Source: an uncultured Lacinutrix sp.
Lineage (GTDB): Bacteria > Bacteroidota > Bacteroidia > Flavobacteriales > Flavobacteriaceae
DNA length: 10,235 nt
Assembly (NCBI GenBank): GCA_937916035.1
Contig: CALGIH010000321.1
Coordinates: forward strand, 1-10,235
Reading direction: 5' to 3'
How positions within the stretch are numbered: the first letter of the stretch is position 1; each line of letters starts with the position of its first letter. The notes beneath the pieces were generated by a model. The model saw only the letters and a program-made list of their open reading frames with translations, was not told the DNA's origin and ran no database searches. The translations under genes and the position numbers were made by a program. This document shows positions 1 through 6,919 of the stretch, one piece after another.

Positions 1-56
1 ATCCCTAAACTCCATATTTTGAGATTTTTGTAATTATGCCTTTTTCTATCGCTCAT
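1..56 (-). CDS. Four-helix-bundle protein (S23 / 23S rRNA intervening-sequence family), N-terminal fragment
   Basis: Only the first 18 complete codons are in the window; the gene runs off the left edge. Reading from the ATG at 56 gives MSDRKRHNYKNLKIWSLG. The stretch HNYKNLKIW matches the usual opening of small (about 115-130 residue) four-helix-bundle proteins of the S23 family, which begin with a short polar lead, then (N/D)-(F/Y)-x-x-L-x-(V/I)-W and a first amphipathic helix. A purine-rich tract (GGAAAGAGAAGAGAAC) directly precedes the ATG and could serve as a ribosome-binding region, stronger than anything else in this window. The gene begins 29 bases after the hmgA stop on the same strand, so it may be read through from hmgA. 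The cellular function of the chromosomal copies is not known. Family assignment rests on one short motif; the reading frame itself is clear. Confidence 0.62.
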   Translation of the reverse strand, partial: MSDRKRHNYKNLKIWSLG

Positions 57-85
57 GTTCTCTTCTCTTTCCTCTTCTTTCCCTT

Positions 86-1243
86 TTAATCTAGCCAAGA
101 TTTGTAATAATCTTCATCTGCTATTTTCATAGCTTCTTCTGTAACCATTAAAGGCTTAAAAGTATCAACCATTACTGCTAACTCGTCAGTTTTAACCTTT
201 CCTATACTGCGCTCTGTTGCTCCTGGATGTGGTCCATGTGGTATTCCGGCTGGATGCAATGATATATGTCCTGCATCTACGTTATTTCTACTCATAAAAT
301 CGCCATCCACATAATACAACACCTCATCACTATCAATATTACTATGATTGTAAGGCGCAGGAATAGAGTCAGGATGATAATCATACAATCGTGGCACAAA
401 ACTGCACACTACAAAAGCATCAGTCTCAAATGTTTGATGCACTGGAGGTGGTTGATGAATTCGCCCTGTTATAGGTTCAAAATCATGAATTGAAAATGCA
501 TAAGGATAATTGTAACCATCATAACCAACCACATCAAAAGGATGTGTTGCATATATCATCTCAAAGATATCGCCTTGTTTTTTTACTTTTATTAAAAACT
601 CGCCTGTTTCGTTATGAGTTTCTAATTCTTGTGGTTGACGAAGATCACGTTCACAAAATGGTGAATGCTCTAGTAATTGACCAAACCAATTTCTATAACG
701 TTTTGGTGTATAAATTGGTCTGCGAGATTCAACAATAAACAAACGATTATCTTCAGAATCAAAATCAAGTTTATAGATGATGCCTCTAGGAACCAATAAA
801 TAATCACCATATTTAAAATCAAGATTTCCAAGCATGGTTCTTAACTTCCCAGTTCCTTTGTGGATAAAGATAAGCTCATCAGCATCTGTGTTTTTATAAA
901 AGTAATCTTTTGTTGATTGTTTTGGCGCAGCCAAAATGATTGTGCAATCACTGTTGGTTAAAATAGCTTTTCTGCTTTCTAAATAATCGTTTTCTGGTTT
1001 TACTTGAAATCCTCGAAACCGATAGGATTGGATATGATTAGCTTTTGCTACTTTAGGTGCAACACTATATTGTTTCCTAATTTCTTTTACTTGTGTCGGT
1101 CTATGCTCATGATAGCTATTGGTTGACATTCCGTCAAATCCTACTGTTCCGAATAGTTGTTCTGCATACAGACTACCATCTGGTTTTCTAAATTGTGTAT
1201 GTCTTTTTGGTGGAATCTTTCCTAGTTTATGATAAAAAGGCAT
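86..1243 (-). CDS. hmgA: Homogentisate 1,2-dioxygenase, short bacterial form
   Basis: Fe(II) ring-cleaving dioxygenase that opens homogentisate to maleylacetoacetate in the tyrosine/phenylalanine degradation pathway; cytosolic. The 385-residue protein is shorter than the human and Pseudomonas forms (about 430-445) but has the family's two-cupin layout. An N-terminal cupin-like half spans roughly 60-175 (GDYLLVPRG at 146-154), and the C-terminal half carries the metal site: His300 in PYNHSN, Glu307 in DSDEVLYY and His336 in GIPHGPHPG, corresponding to human His335, Glu341 and His371. The His-to-acidic spacing is one residue longer than in the human enzyme, so Asp306 cannot be excluded as the ligand. 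The start at 1243 is the only ATG near the conserved N-terminus; the leader is A/T-rich without a Shine-Dalgarno sequence. No other gene of the pathway (hppD, fahA) lies in the window. The family is clear; substrate is inferred from homology. Confidence 0.88.
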   Translation of the reverse strand: MPFYHKLGKIPPKRHTQFRKPDGSLYAEQLFGTVGFDGMSTNSYHEHRPTQVKEIRKQYSVAPKVAKANHIQSYRFRGFQVKPENDYLESRKAILTNSDCTIILAAPKQSTKDYFYKNTDADELIFIHKGTGKLRTMLGNLDFKYGDYLLVPRGIIYKLDFDSEDNRLFIVESRRPIYTPKRYRNWFGQLLEHSPFCERDLRQPQELETHNETGEFLIKVKKQGDIFEMIYATHPFDVVGYDGYNYPYAFSIHDFEPITGRIHQPPPVHQTFETDAFVVCSFVPRLYDYHPDSIPAPYNHSNIDSDEVLYYVDGDFMSRNNVDAGHISLHPAGIPHGPHPGATERSIGKVKTDELAVMVDTFKPLMVTEEAMKIADEDYYKSWLD

Positions 1244-1300
1244 TTCAAAAAAAGTTTATTTGTTATGTAAAAATTCGCCTTTATCAAGGCTCAAAGAACT

Positions 1301-1331
1301 CAAAATTAATATTTAAACTAAAGTACTAAAA
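1301..1331 (-). promoter_or_regulatory. Candidate promoter of hmgA
   Basis: On the minus strand TAATTTTG (1308-1301) matches the Bacteroidota -7 element TAnnTTTG exactly. A weak upstream element TTTTAG (1331-1326) lies 17 bases before it. This would give a leader of about 50 bases for hmgA, which contains a small hairpin GCCTT-GATA-AAGGC (1290-1277) followed by GAATTTTT. The -33 element is poor and the consensus is common in AT-rich DNA, so this is only a candidate. Confidence 0.33.
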
Positions 1332-1339
1332 TTTATAAG

Positions 1340-1359
1340 ATTCCTGCCTACGCAGGAAT
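1340..1359. repeat. GC-rich palindrome, likely dispersed repeat or terminator stem
   Basis: ATTCCTGC (1340-1347), loop CTAC, then GCAGGAAT (1352-1359): a perfect 8-bp stem with a 4-base loop. It is much more GC-rich than the surrounding intergenic DNA. It lies in the 239-base gap between the patatin-barrel gene and hmgA, 123 bases beyond the patatin stop. On the minus strand the stem is followed by CTTATAAATTTT, moderately U-rich in RNA, so it could end uvrC-patatin transcription. Its form (a TTCCTGC / GCAGGAA hairpin) resembles small palindromic repeats scattered through many flavobacterial genomes; that is recall, and copy number cannot be judged from one window. The rest of the gap shows no convincing gene. 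Confidence 0.5.
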
Positions 1360-1482
1360 GATAATTATACCTGCTTATTCTAAATTTCTTTTGATTTGAA
1401 ATTGAAGATGTGCTAATAAACCAATCAAAAAATGCTTCATAGACATACAAATATGGCGAAAAAATTCTATTATAAATTGTGT

Positions 1483-3714
1483 TTAAAACCAAAATCCTAG
1501 ATTAAAAAACCAATTGTTTTGATTAGCTTCTGGTGACCAGGTGTATTTTACCTCAATTGGCCCTATAAATGTTTCTAACCCATAACCTATGGCGTATCCA
1601 CTATAATCTGGTGATTTAAACCATTCGCTGTCACTAAATAAATCGTCTTTAATGTTAGCGAAATTTGCAGCGAAATTAAAATGGTGTTTGTCTGCAAATT
1701 CATAATCTAAATTTATAGTACCTTTTACAAATCCATCTCCAATAATAGAGATGTAATCATAGCCATAAAAGGAAATGAAATTATTGATTAAATTTTGTCC
1801 GTAGCCACCAAGTGCAAAATTGAGTGAATTGTTAGAATCATCACCTACTTTAAAACCTCCTTGAGCATTTAAAAGGATTGAAAATTTATCTGAAAAACTT
1901 AACGCATAACCAATATTCGCTTTGGCAAAAGAAAATTGAGAAAAATTATTATTAAAATCTGATGATGATAAATACAACTGAAAATTCCCATCAAAGAAAA
2001 GTCCTTTATCTGGAAAGTACTTATTATTGTAAGTGTCGAATTTCAGGTTTCCGAAGATGCTAAAAAAATCGCTTTTTTCAAAAATCGTTTGTTCTGTTTC
2101 ATCATTTGACTCTTCAACAAAAGTATCTGATGTTATTTTTAATCGTTTGTGTTCTGCTCCAAGTTTTAATGAGAAATCTTTTCTTAAAAGCGTTTGCAAA
2201 TAAAATTGATTGGTGAAATCACTTAGTTTAATATTTGCTTTTTTTAAACCAACAATTCCTAATTGGCCATCATCTAAAAGTAGTGACGCATTTACATTTT
2301 TATGAAATGTATTATATCTAGACTTAACTCCGATACTCCAATAAAATCCTTTGTCAATATAATACTCAAAATTATAACGCACGTTGTCACCTAAAACCAT
2401 GTCAAAAGAAGCCAAATCATTTTTGAATAAGATTTGTTTTTGGGTTAGGTTTATCAAAGCTGCACTTTTATAGAGGTCGTCATAATGCACCCCGAACTTT
2501 AAAAAAGTTTTATTGGCGCTTTCTTTTAGGTTTACAATTAAATCATAACCTTCGTTATTTGGTTCAAAATCATACAAAAAACTATCAAAGTTATGTGTTG
2601 CTACAATATTATTAATGCCTTTATTAAACTGGTCATAGCTTATAGTTTCATTAGGTTTTAGTTTTAGCTTACCTAATACATAGGATCGTGTGTATTTTTT
2701 ATTTCCGTTAATATCAATTTTCTTAATAGGTAAACTATCAACTGTAATAATTTTTACTTTTTCATGACTGCTTTTACTTTGATTAAGCGCAACTATGTTT
2801 AAAGTATCTTTCTTGTCTATAGCAGCAAGGCGACCATTTTCAATTATTTGTTGTCCATATTGAAAAGACACCACATTAAAGTTTTTAACGTCTGGTTTTA
2901 TATAAATATCTGTTTTTTTTACTTTATCTTTCATGACATCTATAGTCCTGAAATTACTTATTTGAAGCAAAATATCTGGTGCAGAATTTAATTCATTTCT
3001 TTCTACCAAAGCATCTTGTACATCGACTCCAATAATAAGATTCATGCCTTTTGCTCTAAGTTCATCAATAGGGTAATTATTTACCACACCACCATCAATT
3101 AATATTTTATTATTAATAATTACAGGCTGAAACACGGAAGGCAGTGCTCCACTTGCTGCTATTGCTTGAGGTAAACTTCCACTATCTAACAGTACTGGTT
3201 CTCCAGTTTCAATATTCGTGGCAATGCAAAAAAATGGAATTGGCAAGTTTTCAAAATCATGAATATCACTTACATGCAACAATAATTTTGAAAATAAATT
3301 AAACACATTTTGACCTTTAGAAATGGCCGAAGGAATTTGAACTTTAAAGTTATCAAAAGGTAACACAATAGCATATTTTTCTGAATTATCACGTTCATAA
3401 AATGTTTTCGCATAACGTGGTAAATTATCGCTTATAAGCTCATCAAAATCTACCCTTTTAAAAATGGAGTCTATTTGTTTTCCGGAGTATCCTGACGCGT
3501 ATAATCCGCCAATAATGGCACCCATACTTGTGCCAGCAACATAATCTATTTTAACACCTAAGCTATCAATTGTTTTTAAAGCACCAATATGTGCAAGTCC
3601 TTTGGCTCCACCACCACTTAAAACCAAGCCTACTTTTAAATTTTCTTTTTCTGTAGATTGAGAAAATGAAATACAAAAAGTTAATACCATTAATATGGAT
3701 ACTATTTTTTTCAA
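1483..3714 (-). CDS. Patatin-like phospholipase fused to POTRA-like segment and outer-membrane beta-barrel
   Basis: Predicted secreted lipid acyl hydrolase tethered to its own outer-membrane barrel, similar in layout to type Vd autotransporters such as PlpD. I choose the TTG at 3714, one base after the uvrC stop (TAAGTTG). It gives a 743-residue protein opening with a textbook signal peptide, MKKIVSILMVLTFCISFSQS, probably cleaved after Gln19 or Ser20. An ATG at 3768 in the same frame would put 18 charged residues ahead of the signal and overlap uvrC by 53 bases; the ATG at 3690 would drop the lysines. In TTG numbering the patatin domain spans about 26-290: oxyanion loop GGGAKG (34-39), nucleophile Ser63 in GTSMG, and Asp207 in DGGVVNNYP. 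A POTRA-like stretch follows at about 330-397 (IKKIDINGNKKYTRSYVL onward), then alternating aromatic/polar barrel strands to the C-terminal phenylalanine (NLGFWF). The Ser-Asp dyad is intact. Substrate is unknown. It is probably cotranscribed and translationally coupled with uvrC. Confidence 0.86.
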   Translation of the reverse strand: MKKIVSILMVLTFCISFSQSTEKENLKVGLVLSGGGAKGLAHIGALKTIDSLGVKIDYVAGTSMGAIIGGLYASGYSGKQIDSIFKRVDFDELISDNLPRYAKTFYERDNSEKYAIVLPFDNFKVQIPSAISKGQNVFNLFSKLLLHVSDIHDFENLPIPFFCIATNIETGEPVLLDSGSLPQAIAASGALPSVFQPVIINNKILIDGGVVNNYPIDELRAKGMNLIIGVDVQDALVERNELNSAPDILLQISNFRTIDVMKDKVKKTDIYIKPDVKNFNVVSFQYGQQIIENGRLAAIDKKDTLNIVALNQSKSSHEKVKIITVDSLPIKKIDINGNKKYTRSYVLGKLKLKPNETISYDQFNKGINNIVATHNFDSFLYDFEPNNEGYDLIVNLKESANKTFLKFGVHYDDLYKSAALINLTQKQILFKNDLASFDMVLGDNVRYNFEYYIDKGFYWSIGVKSRYNTFHKNVNASLLLDDGQLGIVGLKKANIKLSDFTNQFYLQTLLRKDFSLKLGAEHKRLKITSDTFVEESNDETEQTIFEKSDFFSIFGNLKFDTYNNKYFPDKGLFFDGNFQLYLSSSDFNNNFSQFSFAKANIGYALSFSDKFSILLNAQGGFKVGDDSNNSLNFALGGYGQNLINNFISFYGYDYISIIGDGFVKGTINLDYEFADKHHFNFAANFANIKDDLFSDSEWFKSPDYSGYAIGYGLETFIGPIEVKYTWSPEANQNNWFFNLGFWF

Positions 3715-3715
3715 C

Positions 3716-5512
3716 TTATTCTTTTTGATTGTAGTAATTATAAATTTTTTCTGCTCGAGACACCCCAACGACAGCTTCTAACTCGTCTAATTTTGCATAT
3801 GAAATACGTTTTGCTGATTTAAAATGTTTTAGCAACTCAACAATCGTTTTTTCTCCTATTCCTGGAATGATTTCCAGTTCTGTATTTAAGGCCGTTTTGC
3901 TTCGCTTATTTCTGTGATGTTCAATTCCAAAACGATGTGCTTCGTTTCGAAGTTGTTGAATGATTTTTAGCGTCTCGCTTTTTTTATCTAAATATAAGGG
4001 AATTGGATCGTTTGGATAGAATAATTCTTCTAAACGTTTTGCAATTCCGATAATGGCTATTTTTCCACGTAAATTTAATTCATCTAAACTCTTTAAAGCA
4101 GATGATAATTGCCCTTTTCCACCATCAATAATAATAAGTTCTGGCAGTGATTGTTTTTCATCCAACAATCTTTTATAACGTCTGTAGACCACCTCTTCCA
4201 TTGAGGCAAAATCATCAGGTCCTTCAACCATTTTTATATTAAAATGTCTGTAGTCTTTTTTGCTGGGTTTTCCATTTTTAAAAACCACACACGCTGCTAC
4301 TGGATGTGTGCCTTGAATGTTACTATTGTCAAAACATTCTATATGTCTAGGTTCGTCGTTTAAACGCAAGTCAACTTTCATTTGTGCCATAATGCGATTG
4401 GCGTGTCTGTCAGGATCTACAATTTTAACTTGCTTTAATTGATCTATTCGATAGTACTTAGCATTTCTAATAGATAAATCTAGAATGTGTTTTTTGTCTC
4501 CTAATTTTGGAATTGTTAACTTAAAATCGTCTCCAATATTAATTTTAAAAGGCACATAGATTTCTTTGGATAGAGAATTGAACCTTTGTCTGATTTCAAT
4601 AATGGCAATCTCTAAGAGTTCTTTATCTGCTTCGTCTAATTTCTTTTTTATTTCTAACGTATGAGATCTAATTATGGAGCCCAATGATATTTGTAAAAAA
4701 TTGACATAGGCATAACTTTCATCACTCACAATTGAAAACACATCTACGTTATTAATCTTTGGGTTTACTATAGTTGACTTGGATTGATAATTCTCTAAAA
4801 CGCTTATTTTTTCTTTTACTTTCTGTGCTTCTTCAAACAACATTACTTTTGCAAATTCATTCATTTGCTGTTTAAACCGTTGTAGAGAATCTTTAAAATT
4901 TCCTTTTAAAATTTCTCGAATGGCAATGATATTTTTGTCATATTCATCAACGGTTTCGTGCCCTTCACACGCTCCTTTACAATTCCCTAAATGATATTCT
5001 AAACACACTTTGTATTTTCCTGCGTCAATTTTCTCCTGAGACAGATCGTAATTACAGGTTCTTAGTTGATATAATCCTTTTATTAAATCTAAAAGAGTGT
5101 ATACTGTTTTTACACTCGTATAAGGGCCAAAATACTCGCTTCCATCTTTTATAAGTCGCCTGGTTTGAAAAATTCTTGGAAAACGTTCGTTTTTAATGCA
5201 AATCCAAGGATAGGATTTGTCATCCTTAAGCAACACATTATATCTTGGCTGATATTTTTTAATTAAATTATTCTCCAATAAAAGCGCATCTGTTTCCGTC
5301 TCGACAACAATATGCTTAATGTTTGCGATTTTTTTTACAAGGATTCTAGTCTTACCATTTTCATGTGTCTTTGTGAAATAGGAGCTAACTCTTTTCTTTA
5401 AATCTTTGGCTTTACCTACATAAATAATGGTTCCATTAGCATCAAAATATTGATACACTCCTGGTTGATTAGGCAGTGTTTGTAATTGGATTTCTAAAGT
5501 AGGCTCACTCAT
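3716..5512 (-). CDS. uvrC: UvrABC system protein C (excision nuclease subunit)
   Basis: Dual-incision nuclease of nucleotide excision repair, acting with UvrA and UvrB on damaged DNA. The 598-residue protein is full length for the family and has all domains in order. An N-terminal GIY-YIG nuclease makes the 3' cut (GVY 18-20, YVG 31-33, about 10-95). A four-cysteine cluster follows (Cys153, Cys170, Cys178, Cys182, in the C..CLEYHLGNCKGAC pattern), a region linked to an iron-sulfur cluster in UvrC. A UVR UvrB-binding helix pair lies at about 203-240. The RNase H-like nuclease for the 5' cut has the expected acidic/His residues Asp395 (FDNSN), Asp463 (IIDGGKGQ) and His526 (NEAHRFG). A helix-hairpin-helix tail with IPGIGEKT ends the protein (about 545-598). 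The start ATG at 5512 begins MSEPTLEIQLQTLPNQPGVY, as expected. The patatin-barrel gene follows after one base. Confidence 0.97.
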   Translation of the reverse strand: MSEPTLEIQLQTLPNQPGVYQYFDANGTIIYVGKAKDLKKRVSSYFTKTHENGKTRILVKKIANIKHIVVETETDALLLENNLIKKYQPRYNVLLKDDKSYPWICIKNERFPRIFQTRRLIKDGSEYFGPYTSVKTVYTLLDLIKGLYQLRTCNYDLSQEKIDAGKYKVCLEYHLGNCKGACEGHETVDEYDKNIIAIREILKGNFKDSLQRFKQQMNEFAKVMLFEEAQKVKEKISVLENYQSKSTIVNPKINNVDVFSIVSDESYAYVNFLQISLGSIIRSHTLEIKKKLDEADKELLEIAIIEIRQRFNSLSKEIYVPFKINIGDDFKLTIPKLGDKKHILDLSIRNAKYYRIDQLKQVKIVDPDRHANRIMAQMKVDLRLNDEPRHIECFDNSNIQGTHPVAACVVFKNGKPSKKDYRHFNIKMVEGPDDFASMEEVVYRRYKRLLDEKQSLPELIIIDGGKGQLSSALKSLDELNLRGKIAIIGIAKRLEELFYPNDPIPLYLDKKSETLKIIQQLRNEAHRFGIEHHRNKRSKTALNTELEIIPGIGEKTIVELLKHFKSAKRISYAKLDELEAVVGVSRAEKIYNYYNQKE

Positions 5513-5517
5513 AAATT

Positions 5518-5525
5518 CAAAGATA
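5518..5525 (-). promoter_or_regulatory. Candidate -7 promoter element of uvrC
   Basis: TATCTTTG on the minus strand matches the Bacteroidota -7 consensus TAnnTTTG exactly and ends 5 bases before the uvrC ATG. Transcription normally begins a few bases after this element, so it would start at or next to the ATG and the mRNA would be leaderless or nearly so. I see no good TTG-type -33 element at the expected 17-23 base spacing. Confidence 0.45.
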
Positions 5526-5552
5526 GTATTAATCTAAAAGACATTTTACTCG

Positions 5553-5586
5553 AATCTTATTTGGAGACTTAATTTAACATAAGATT
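5553..5586. promoter_or_regulatory. Inverted repeat in the divergent uvrC / rimB-like promoter region
   Basis: AATCTTAT (5553-5560) and ATAAGATT (5579-5586) are perfect inverted copies separated by 18 bases, giving a centre-to-centre distance of 26 bases. They lie between the divergent uvrC and rimB-like starts, where one dimeric regulator could control both directions. For the plus strand there is only a weak -7-like TACCTTG at 5592-5598, leaving a leader of about 20 bases. In AT-rich DNA an 8-bp repeat pair can arise by chance, so the operator role is speculative. Confidence 0.25.
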
Positions 5587-5618
5587 TTGATTACCTTGCA
5601 ACACATTTTTAAAAACAA

Positions 5619-6041
5619 ATGCCGAAAAAAATTATTGGTCGAGTAGATAAAGCTGATTTCCCTTTATTAGACTTATATGATATAGATGTAAAAGTTGACT
5701 CAGGGGCTTACACCTCGTCAATACATTGTCATAAAGTAATAATAGAAGATGGTTTGCTTAAATGTACTTTCTATGATAAAGGTCACCCTCTTTATAACGG
5801 TAAAGAAATTGTTTTTAAAACCTATGATATTGCCAAAGTTAAAAGTAGTAATGGTATCGTACAAGAACGCTATAAAGTGAAAACTACCATTTTAATTTTT
5901 AATAAAAAATATAAAATAAATTTAACCCTAAGTACTAGAGACGACATGAAGTATCCAATATTAATTGGAAGACGCTTTTTAAACAAGAAATTTGTGGTCG
6001 ATGTCAGTTTAAAAAACTTATCTTATCTAAAAAAGAGCTAA
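5619..6041 (+). CDS. RimB-like retropepsin-fold aspartic protease (RimK-associated, COG4067)
   Basis: A 140-residue protein of the family often labelled 'ATP-dependent zinc protease' or 'RimK/LysX family', now understood as retropepsin-like. The hallmark is the single-site motif [12 protein letters not shown], with catalytic-type Asp27 in Asp-Ser-Gly-Ala (27-30). It is followed by a beta-rich body and the conserved flap-side element [10 protein letters not shown] (112-121). Pseudomonas RimB of this family acts on glutamylated ribosomal protein S6 made by RimK. Here the stop overlaps the rimK start by one base (TAATG), so the two are translationally coupled, which supports the same partnership. 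It has no signal peptide and should be cytosolic. The leader is A-rich (AAAAACAA before the ATG). Length and motif fit the family well; the exact bond cleaved by this homologue is inferred. Confidence 0.83.
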   Translation: MPKKIIGRVDKADFPLLDLYDIDVKVDSGAYTSSIHCHKVIIEDGLLKCTFYDKGHPLYNGKEIVFKTYDIAKVKSSNGIVQERYKVKTTILIFNKKYKINLTLSTRDDMKYPILIGRRFLNKKFVVDVSLKNLSYLKKS

Positions 6042-6913
6042 TGAAAATTGTAATTTTATCTAGAAATCCTCATTTATATTCTACCAAACGACTTGTGGAG
6101 GCGGCAATTCAACGCAAGCATACTGTAGAAGTTATTGATCCTCTAAAATGTGAGATTATTCTCGAAAAGAAAAACCCGAGAATTCTATACAAAGGGAAAT
6201 ATTTAGAGAATATTGATGCAATTATACCAAGAGTTGGAGCTTCTGTGACTTTTTATGGTACAGCAGTAGTGAGACAATTTGAAATGATGAAAATATTTTC
6301 GGTAGTTGAGTCACAAGCTTTAGTGAGATCTAGAGATAAACTGAGAAGTTTACAAGTTTTATCTCGTGCTGGATTAGGTATGCCAAAAACAGTGTTTTCA
6401 AACTACACAAAAGATGTTGCCGAAGTTATTGCATATGTTGGAGGAGCTCCATTAGTAATTAAATTATTGGAAGGAACACAAGGTTTAGGTGTTGTTTTAG
6501 CCGAAACTAATAATGCAGCAGAATCTGTTTTAGAGGCTTTTAATGGATTGCAAGCACGTGTTATTGTTCAGGAATTTATAAAAGAATCAAAAGGAGCAGA
6601 TATTAGAGCTTTTATTGTGGATGGTAATGTTGTTGGTGCGATGAAGCGACAAGGTAAAGAAGGCGAATTTAGATCTAATTTACATCGTGGTGGTAGTGCT
6701 GAAGTTTTTCAATTATCTGATGAAGAAGAGATTGCTGCATTGAAAGCAGCTAAAGCTCTAGGATTAGGTGTTTGTGGTGTAGATATGTTACAATCTGCTC
6801 GTGGCCCATTAATTATAGAAGTGAATTCTTCACCAGGATTAGAAGGTATTGAATCGGCAACTAAAAAAGACATTGCTGCAAGTATTATAAAATATATAGA
6901 ACGTAACGTGTAA
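6041..6913 (+). CDS. rimK: Ribosomal protein S6--L-glutamate ligase
   Basis: ATP-grasp ligase that adds glutamate residues to the C-terminus of ribosomal protein S6 in E. coli. The 290-residue sequence follows E. coli RimK closely from MKIVILSR and [12 protein letters not shown] through [14 protein letters not shown]. It keeps the ATP-grasp residues: Lys141 in [18 protein letters not shown], Glu178 in VQEFIKE, Asp187, the FRSNLHRGG loop (210-218), and the metal ligands Asp248, Glu260 and Asn262 (VDM and [12 protein letters not shown]). As far as I recall, numbering matches E. coli without gaps. It lacks only the last ten or so residues of the 300-residue E. coli protein. It overlaps the RimB-like gene by one base, and the M14 hydrolase begins six bases after its stop. 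Its relatives in other pathways (LysX, MptN) differ in the N-terminal half, so RimK is the best call; the substrate in this organism is inferred. Confidence 0.93.
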   Translation: MKIVILSRNPHLYSTKRLVEAAIQRKHTVEVIDPLKCEIILEKKNPRILYKGKYLENIDAIIPRVGASVTFYGTAVVRQFEMMKIFSVVESQALVRSRDKLRSLQVLSRAGLGMPKTVFSNYTKDVAEVIAYVGGAPLVIKLLEGTQGLGVVLAETNNAAESVLEAFNGLQARVIVQEFIKESKGADIRAFIVDGNVVGAMKRQGKEGEFRSNLHRGGSAEVFQLSDEEEIAALKAAKALGLGVCGVDMLQSARGPLIIEVNSSPGLEGIESATKKDIAASIIKYIERNV

Positions 6914-6919
6914 TACTTT

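Noticed and set aside
266..738. Two plus-strand open frames of 75 and 82 codons (266-493 and 490-738)
   Set aside because: Both are antisense to hmgA, low-complexity in composition, without family motifs; they are reading-frame shadows.
1277..1290. GCCTT/AAGGC hairpin in the hmgA leader as a riboswitch or attenuator
   Set aside because: The stem is only 5 bp and no wider conserved RNA structure is visible; noted under the hmgA promoter instead.
1375..1446. Minus-strand 23-codon frame in the hmgA-patatin gap (MSMKHFLIGLLAHLQFQIKR..)
   Set aside because: It has a hydrophobic start and a downstream basic stretch, but no leader signal, no known small-protein match and it is short enough to arise by chance.
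1453..1500. Plus-strand 15-codon frame starting MAKKFYYKLCLKPKS
   Set aside because: Overlaps the patatin-barrel 3' end on the other strand and is too short to support as a gene.
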